Shown here: piece after piece, positions 28,395 through 32,515 of the stretch
Layout: each line of letters begins with the position of its first letter
How positions within the stretch are numbered: the first letter of the stretch is position 1
Position numbers and translations under genes: made by a program
Notes under the pieces: model-generated
Told to the model about the DNA's origin: nothing
The model's database searches: none
What the model saw: only the letters and a program-made list of their open reading frames with translations
Assembly (NCBI GenBank): GCA_021160245.1
Contig: JAGHCW010000192.1
Span: 1 to 32,515, forward strand
Length of the DNA stretch: 32,515 bases
Direction of reading: 5' to 3'
From: a bacterium
GTDB taxonomy: Bacteria > B130-G9

Positions 28395-28422
28395 GCCAAT
28401 GTTGTGTTGTAGGAGGATATGA

Positions 28423-30054
28423 ATGTCTGTGATTTCGTTCAATAAAGTCTCAAAGATACTTGGCGGCGTCAAAGTTCTCGACGACGTCTCTTTTCAGGTG
28501 GGCAGCAGAGCCAAAGTCGGCCTGATCGGTGACAACAGCAGCGGCAAATCGACGATTCTAAGGCTGATCACTGGCAAGTTGAAGCCGGATTCTGGCAAGG
28601 TGAGTATTACCAAATCAGCAATTCTTAGCTATCTGAAGCAGACGCCGGAGCACGATGCCGCTCGTACGGCTTTTGAGGAGGCGCTTTCCGCACGACCTCA
28701 ACTGCTCTCGATGAGGCGCAGAATGCGGTTACACGAGAGTGCTTGCGGGACTGATCCCTCCTCAGATGAAGGCTCGTTGGCTTATGCCGATGCGGTCGCG
28801 GAGTATTATGAGAACGGTGGCGAGAGGTTTGAACAAGATGCCCGTGAGTCACTTCTGAATCTCGGGTTCTCGGAGCAGCAGATGACTCTTCCATTCTCGG
28901 TTCTCAGCGGCGGCGAAAAGGCGCGGGTTGCGCTTGCCAGGGCTCTTCTGGCGGATGCGAATCTACTTCTGCTTGATGAGCCTGACAACCACCTCGACAT
29001 GGAGGGGATTGAGTGGCTCGAGCAGATGCTGAGGGACTATCGCGGGACGATTGTCCTTGTAACGCACGACCGGGAGCTCTTGGACAGCGTCGTCGGGACG
29101 ATTGTCGAGATTGAACGGGGCTCGGTTACGGTCGAGGGAGGTGACTGCTCGCATTATATGAGGCGCAAGCGTGAGCGGCTGAATGAGCAGATGCAAGAAT
29201 ACATTCAGCAACAGCGTCGGATTCGAAAGTTGAAGGACGCCATTCATGAGGCGAGCTGTAAGGCACTCAAAATCGAGAATGAGACAAAGGACTTTCACTA
29301 CCGCAAGCGAGCGTTGAAGGTGGCTCGCAAGGCTGTGAACATCAAGAGACGCATCGAGCGGGAGCTGGCGAGTGAATCGGCGCCCGAGAAGCCTTTTGAG
29401 AATCGCAGTTGTCTGAGGGTGGACCTTGAGGCCGGCCGTTGGGATGGGCGTTCGATCTTGCATCTATATGACGTCTCAAAGTCGTTTGGTCATCGGACGC
29501 TCTTTGCGAATGCGAGCCTTAGGCTGCATCGAGGTCAGAGGATTGCATTGCTGGGACCGAATGGCGCTGGTAAGACAACGTTGATGGAGATTGCGCTTGG
29601 CATTCAAGATGCGGATTCTGGCGATATTTTCCTGTCAAAGGGAGCCACACATTTCTATTGCGATCAGCGACATGCTGGTCTTGACGAGTGCCTTACGGTC
29701 TATGAAACGCTAGCCAAGGGCACGAATCTGACACACAACCAAATACACTATCTTTTGGCAAAGATGCTGTTTAAGCGTGACGCGGTGCGAAAATTGGTCG
29801 GTAACATAAGCGGAGGCGAGCGGACAAAGCTCGTTCTGGCGCTCTTAATGAACTCCAGGGCAGACATCCTGTTGCTTGATGAGCCGACAAACCACCTCGA
29901 CCTCTCGTCAATCGAGATACTCCAGGAATCGCTTAGGAACTTCCCTGGCGCTGTTATGCTAATCTCTCACGACCGGCGCCTCATCAAAGCAGTCGCGACC
30001 GATATGCTCACGCTTCGAGATGAGGCGTTGTGCCCATTTGCTGATGCGCTATAG
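28423..30054 (+). CDS. ABC-F family ATPase
   Basis: Soluble duplicated ABC protein of the class that binds the ribosomal E site and tunes translation or protects against antibiotics. Domain 1 has Walker A GDNSSGKST (about residue 36), signature LSGGEKARVALARAL, and Walker B LLLLDEPDNHLD. A basic helical linker of about 90 residues (from RRKRERLNEQMQEY to IKRRIERELAS) follows. Domain 2 has GPNGAGKTT (about 379), ISGGERTKLVLALLM and LLLDEPTNHLDLSS. No membrane segments are present. GGAGGATATGA precedes ATG at 28423. The 543 residues are typical. Whether it is a housekeeping factor such as EttA/Uup or a resistance type cannot be decided. Confidence 0.92.
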   Translation: MSVISFNKVSKILGGVKVLDDVSFQVGSRAKVGLIGDNSSGKSTILRLITGKLKPDSGKVSITKSAILSYLKQTPEHDAARTAFEEALSARPQLLSMRRRMRLHESACGTDPSSDEGSLAYADAVAEYYENGGERFEQDARESLLNLGFSEQQMTLPFSVLSGGEKARVALARALLADANLLLLDEPDNHLDMEGIEWLEQMLRDYRGTIVLVTHDRELLDSVVGTIVEIERGSVTVEGGDCSHYMRRKRERLNEQMQEYIQQQRRIRKLKDAIHEASCKALKIENETKDFHYRKRALKVARKAVNIKRRIERELASESAPEKPFENRSCLRVDLEAGRWDGRSILHLYDVSKSFGHRTLFANASLRLHRGQRIALLGPNGAGKTTLMEIALGIQDADSGDIFLSKGATHFYCDQRHAGLDECLTVYETLAKGTNLTHNQIHYLLAKMLFKRDAVRKLVGNISGGERTKLVLALLMNSRADILLLDEPTNHLDLSSIEILQESLRNFPGAVMLISHDRRLIKAVATDMLTLRDEALCPFADAL

Positions 30055-30112
30055 CTCTTCTTCACCCGCGTTTGGCAGCAAACATGAGCTGTCAGGCTCG
30101 GTGGTTTCCCAC

Positions 30113-30388
30113 TCAGTGCGTTTTGTTCAGTGTGTTCTGGGCGCCGGCCATGAAACGCCAGAGCGCCTCACTTGCCATTTCTTTGACATGGGGATCGGTA
30201 CTTGTGCGGACAACCTGCTCAAGGCGTTCGCGACAGTTGCTTTTTAGCAAGTCAATTTGCTTCGCAAGCGGTTCCAGCAGATTTTTTGCTACGGGATCGC
30301 CCATTGCAGCCCGTCTCTCAACGGCGGCCATTCCGTCTTCCATTTTCGCCAGGTTGAGCTCCAGCTCCACTAGGATGTGTCTTTTCAT
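30113..30388 (-). CDS. Small helical hypothetical protein
   Basis: A 91-residue charged, almost entirely helical protein (KRHILVELELNLAKMEDGMAA at the start, later LLEPLAKQIDLLKSNCRERLEQVV). It could form a coiled coil; no family recognised. The frame stays open to 30502, but ATG at 30388 has GAGGAGAAG upstream, and a strong minus-strand promoter overlaps the region of the earlier ATG, so the short form is correct. It is convergent with the ABC-F gene, with 58 bases between them. Confidence 0.7.
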   Translation of the reverse strand: MKRHILVELELNLAKMEDGMAAVERRAAMGDPVAKNLLEPLAKQIDLLKSNCRERLEQVVRTSTDPHVKEMASEALWRFMAGAQNTLNKTH

Positions 30389-30500
30389 TCGCTCTTCTCC
30401 TCGTTTGAGGTGAGGCTGGAAAACTGCCCCTTGCTCCCTCGTAGCATTCCAACAATGCCGAGGAAGTCCTGGGCCAATTTCCTTAAGCTCACAATCTAAC

Positions 30501-30528
30501 ATATTACAAAAGCTCGGTCTGATGTCAA
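30501..30528 (-). promoter_or_regulatory. Predicted promoter of the 91-residue helical protein
   Basis: On the minus strand TTGACA (30528-30523) and TAATAT (30506-30501) are separated by 16 bases. Transcription would begin near 30494, giving a leader of about 105 bases before ATG 30388. The position of the -10 box rules out the longer reading frame that starts at 30502. Confidence 0.6.
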
Positions 30529-30579
30529 GTCCCCAGCCTTATGCGAAAGCTGGTTTGATGACGTTGACTATTGACATGC

Positions 30580-30594
30580 CACGATTCAATCGTG
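30580..30594. promoter_or_regulatory. Perfect 7-base palindrome, operator candidate
   Basis: CACGATT (30580-30586) and AATCGTG (30588-30594) are exact inverted repeats around one base. The site lies in the spacer after TTGACA at 30571-30576, whose weak partner -10 would be GATGAT at 30594-30599, upstream of the serine hydrolase gene. It has the size of a dimeric repressor site. No regulator gene is adjacent. Confidence 0.35.
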
Positions 30595-30664
30595 ATGATC
30601 CAATGCACGTGAGGTTTCGAGCTACAATAGTATGGTCGATGCCGCGTAGAAAACAGGGCAACGG

Positions 30665-31879
30665 ATGCAGGACAAGGCGCAAGTAAGCTACACCAGACTT
30701 CGCGACCTCATAGACAGATCAATCAATAATTCCCTGTTCCCGGGCATCGTCTGCCTCGTAAAGCGTCGATGCGAATGGGTCTTTCGCAGCGCAAATGGCA
30801 ATATCGACCACCGTGGCGATGCGCCCATGACCCAGGACGTTATATTCGACGTGGCCTCCCTGACAAAACCTCTCGTTACCGCCCCAGCAATCATGAAGCT
30901 TATGGAGGCGGGCGAGCTCGCAATCGAGGATCGCGTCGCTCGCTATATCTCGGACTTCTCCGAGGGTGAAAGATCACAGGTAACGATATGCGACCTCTTG
31001 ACGCACACGTCGGGACTCCCTGCCTGGGCGCCGCTCTATCTCTATGGCGAAGATGAGGCTGAGATGATGAACTTTCTCTTCAGAATCCCGCTGGAATCAT
31101 CACCCGGAGAGAGAATCGAATACAGCTGCCTCGGCTATATCCTACCGGGCAGATTAGTGGAGAGTATAGCCGGAACCAGCCTCGCCAAATTCGCACGAGA
31201 GCAGCTGTTTGAGCCGCTCGGCCTCAAAGACACGTTCTTCAATCCCCCTCGCACACTTCTTCGCCGCATTGCCCCGACTGAAGATGGGAACGACTACGAG
31301 AGCCAGATGGCATCGCAATTCGCCCAGGACTTCTCAGCGAAAGCATTGCAGAACACACAGCTTGCTACAGATGCCAAAGGCGCCTCAGATAGGCTTAAGC
31401 AGACGAGGCGCGAGGGGCTTATTCATGGAGATGTTCATGATTCCAATGCGTACAGCCTGGGAGGCGTGAGTGGCAATGCGGGGCTTTTTAGTACGGCGTC
31501 CGATATTATGAAGATGGCGGATGAGTTTATGGCCGGCGCTACAGGGACCTCTGAGCCTATGCTTCTCACCGCGAGTAGTATCCGGCAAATGTCGAGATGT
31601 CAAAGAAGCGCCGACGGAAAAAGGCGAGGCCTGGGTTGGCAGCTTAGCGGAGGCAAAAGCTCCAGTTGCGGCTCGAGAATCTCGCAGAATGCGTTCGGGC
31701 ACACTGGATTCACAGGATGCAGCCTTTGGCTAGACCCAAAGCGGCAGCTCACGGTCGCCATTCTATCAAATGCTGTCTGCCCCAGATACAAGCCCGAAGC
31801 CATGAGCGGCTTCAGACCAAAGTTCCACGACCTAGCGATCAGCCTCTCCGACCACACCTTCAAGCAGGCCAAAGCCTAA
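30665..31879 (+). CDS. Class C beta-lactamase-like serine hydrolase
   Basis: Member of the beta-lactamase/penicillin-binding-protein-like hydrolase family. It contains SLTK with the nucleophilic Ser (about residue 66), YSCLGY where YSN or YxN is usual, and HTG (in FGHTGFTG) in place of KTG. VHDSNAYSLGGVSGNAGLFST matches the family's conserved middle. No signal peptide or membrane segment is seen, so it is more likely a cytoplasmic esterase, peptidase or amidase than an antibiotic-degrading enzyme. About 60 residues around 205-250 form a family-variable insertion. The ribosome binding site (AGGGCAACGG) is weak. Confidence 0.87.
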   Translation: MQDKAQVSYTRLRDLIDRSINNSLFPGIVCLVKRRCEWVFRSANGNIDHRGDAPMTQDVIFDVASLTKPLVTAPAIMKLMEAGELAIEDRVARYISDFSEGERSQVTICDLLTHTSGLPAWAPLYLYGEDEAEMMNFLFRIPLESSPGERIEYSCLGYILPGRLVESIAGTSLAKFAREQLFEPLGLKDTFFNPPRTLLRRIAPTEDGNDYESQMASQFAQDFSAKALQNTQLATDAKGASDRLKQTRREGLIHGDVHDSNAYSLGGVSGNAGLFSTASDIMKMADEFMAGATGTSEPMLLTASSIRQMSRCQRSADGKRRGLGWQLSGGKSSSCGSRISQNAFGHTGFTGCSLWLDPKRQLTVAILSNAVCPRYKPEAMSGFRPKFHDLAISLSDHTFKQAKA

Positions 31880-31908
31880 TCGCGGATACATGCAAACCAG
31901 CCGCGATT
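31878..31908. terminator. Bidirectional hairpin between convergent genes
   Basis: AATCGCGG (31878-31885) and CCGCGATT (31901-31908) are perfect 8-base arms around a 15-base loop. The hairpin overlaps the stop of the serine hydrolase and lies downstream of the convergent oxidase-fold gene, so it could serve both. No T-run follows on either side, so it may be a stabilising hairpin rather than an intrinsic terminator. Confidence 0.45.
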
Positions 31909-31936
31909 GTGGCCCAAACATCGATAGCGAATCAAG

Positions 31937-32347
31937 CTAGTCGAGGCTCACCTCTGTGTATTTCATATCGGTCGGGCCCATGAGACGAATGCTGTCGGGT
32001 ATGAGTCGCAGCACGATGTAGTCGGGACTATCCGCGTCACCGACGTATTGCTTCAGTATCGGCATGAAATCGAGCAGCTTCTGCTTATCGGCCTTCTCCG
32101 TGCTGATTATGCACTTGCCGGATAGTCGGACATGGCGTCCTTCCTTGTCCGAGAAACAATACTCCACATAAGGCGTCTTCTTGATGTCGTCAGTCTTCGC
32201 GTCCTTCATGCCCGTTGCACACCAAAACTCTTTGCCAAACCAGCCGCAGCCGCTCATTGGCCTGACGCTTGCCCGCTTGCCATCCGTCGTCGCCAGATAG
32301 CCCCAGTGAGACTCCTTCATAAATGCTTTCAGTTCTTCGAAGTTCAC
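31937..32347 (-). CDS. Pyridoxamine 5'-phosphate oxidase-fold flavin-binding protein
   Basis: A 136-residue split-barrel protein, likely to bind FMN or a related flavin as a dimer. It has the family order: a helix (EELKAFMKESHWGYLATTDGKRASVRPM), the W-F-x-K-E-F-W-C-A-T strand, KTDDIKKTPYVEYCF, then HVRLSGKCIISTEKADKQKLL and the C-terminal YIVLRLIPDSIRLM. The substrate is unknown; members include general stress proteins. The start is GTG at 32347 with an excellent AAGGAGG upstream. Its stop faces the serine hydrolase gene. Confidence 0.85.
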   Translation of the reverse strand: MNFEELKAFMKESHWGYLATTDGKRASVRPMSGCGWFGKEFWCATGMKDAKTDDIKKTPYVEYCFSDKEGRHVRLSGKCIISTEKADKQKLLDFMPILKQYVGDADSPDYIVLRLIPDSIRLMGPTDMKYTEVSLD

Positions 32348-32515
32348 GTCCGACCCTCCTTAATGAACTCGTGATATGCGCTTACTTACGATGTCTCGTA
32401 ATCGTAACTGCCTGGCAATAGTCTTGGCAACTCACATTTCGCGACCCCTCAACATTTAGCCTGGCGCCTGACTCTCCGTCAATGTTGAGCTCCAGTCTCG
32501 GATACGGCATTATCC
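32348..32515. other. Right-hand non-coding edge
   Basis: This 168-base stretch holds the ribosome binding site and presumed promoter region of the flavin-binding protein gene. I see no clear promoter pair and no reading frame with a credible start. Confidence 0.4.

Larger units (their letters stand above)
27862..28422. other. Gene-poor region between the methylase remnant and the ABC-F gene
   Basis: No established gene is visible in these 560 bases. On the minus strand one short frame (28164-28331) has coding-like composition, and another without a good start (27963-28133) encodes a Gly/His-rich stretch. TTGACA occurs at 27884-27889 (minus strand) without a convincing -10 box. A hairpin with flanking direct repeats lies at 28355-28394. 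GGAGGAT at the right end is the ribosome binding site of the ABC-F gene. Confidence 0.5.

Noticed and set aside
28217-28432. Plus-strand frame of 71 codons before the ABC-F gene
   Set aside because: It overlaps the ABC-F start and repeat hairpin, lacks a start signal and has shadow-like composition.

Overview
The window reads as a chromosomal segment of a free-living, probably Gram-negative bacterium from a poorly sampled lineage. Envelope and lipopolysaccharide-type genes (heptose-1-phosphate adenylyltransferase, WecA/TagO-like transferase, several glycosyltransferases), SecDF and a PduS/RnfC-like flavo-iron-sulfur protein support this. The genetic code looks standard. TTG start codons are unusually frequent, used by about eight genes. 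No taxon can be named from the sequence alone.

Layout. At 1-61 is the start of a minus-strand gene cut by the window edge. tRNA-Asn (202-277) has a strong promoter in front. A long plus-strand run follows: tgt, yajC, a GT4 glycosyltransferase, a polysaccharide deacetylase, an ABC-class ATPase of the COG3044 type, secD, secF, a RelA/SpoT homologue and ridA (398-11289). The three genes between yajC and secD interrupt the usual yajC-secD-secF order. A minus-strand run (11326-15911) carries lepA, a ROK sugar kinase, a 52-residue membrane protein, rfaE2 and a TPR protein.

The stretch 15912-18531 is accessory and partly decayed. It holds the 3' end of a group II intron (C-terminus of its reverse transcriptase plus domains V and VI, ending near 16387), a secreted BNR/YCF48-type beta-propeller gene with an apparent single-base frameshift, and a small Cys-containing hypothetical protein. 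A secreted Kelch-type propeller gene and a second glycosyltransferase follow on the plus strand, then a DEDDh exonuclease-like protein and a PduS-like protein on the minus strand.

From 23591 the plus strand carries an orphan M.HinfI/CcrM-like adenine methyltransferase (predicted GANTC), an FAD-dependent oxidoreductase related to UDP-galactopyranose mutase and protoporphyrinogen oxidase, and a WecA/TagO-like phospho-sugar transferase. A second DNA methylase survives only as a C-terminal fragment at 27382-27861. A 560-base gene-poor region with a hairpin repeat follows. The right end holds an ABC-F ATPase, a helical 91-residue protein, a class C beta-lactamase-like serine hydrolase and a pyridoxamine-phosphate-oxidase-fold protein.

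Taken together the window joins housekeeping functions (tRNA modification, protein export, stringent response, translation factor 4) with cell-surface glycan synthesis. No complete defence system, CRISPR array or prophage is visible. The most informative oddities are the interrupted sec operon, the GANTC methyltransferase, the group II intron remnant and the frameshifted propeller gene.
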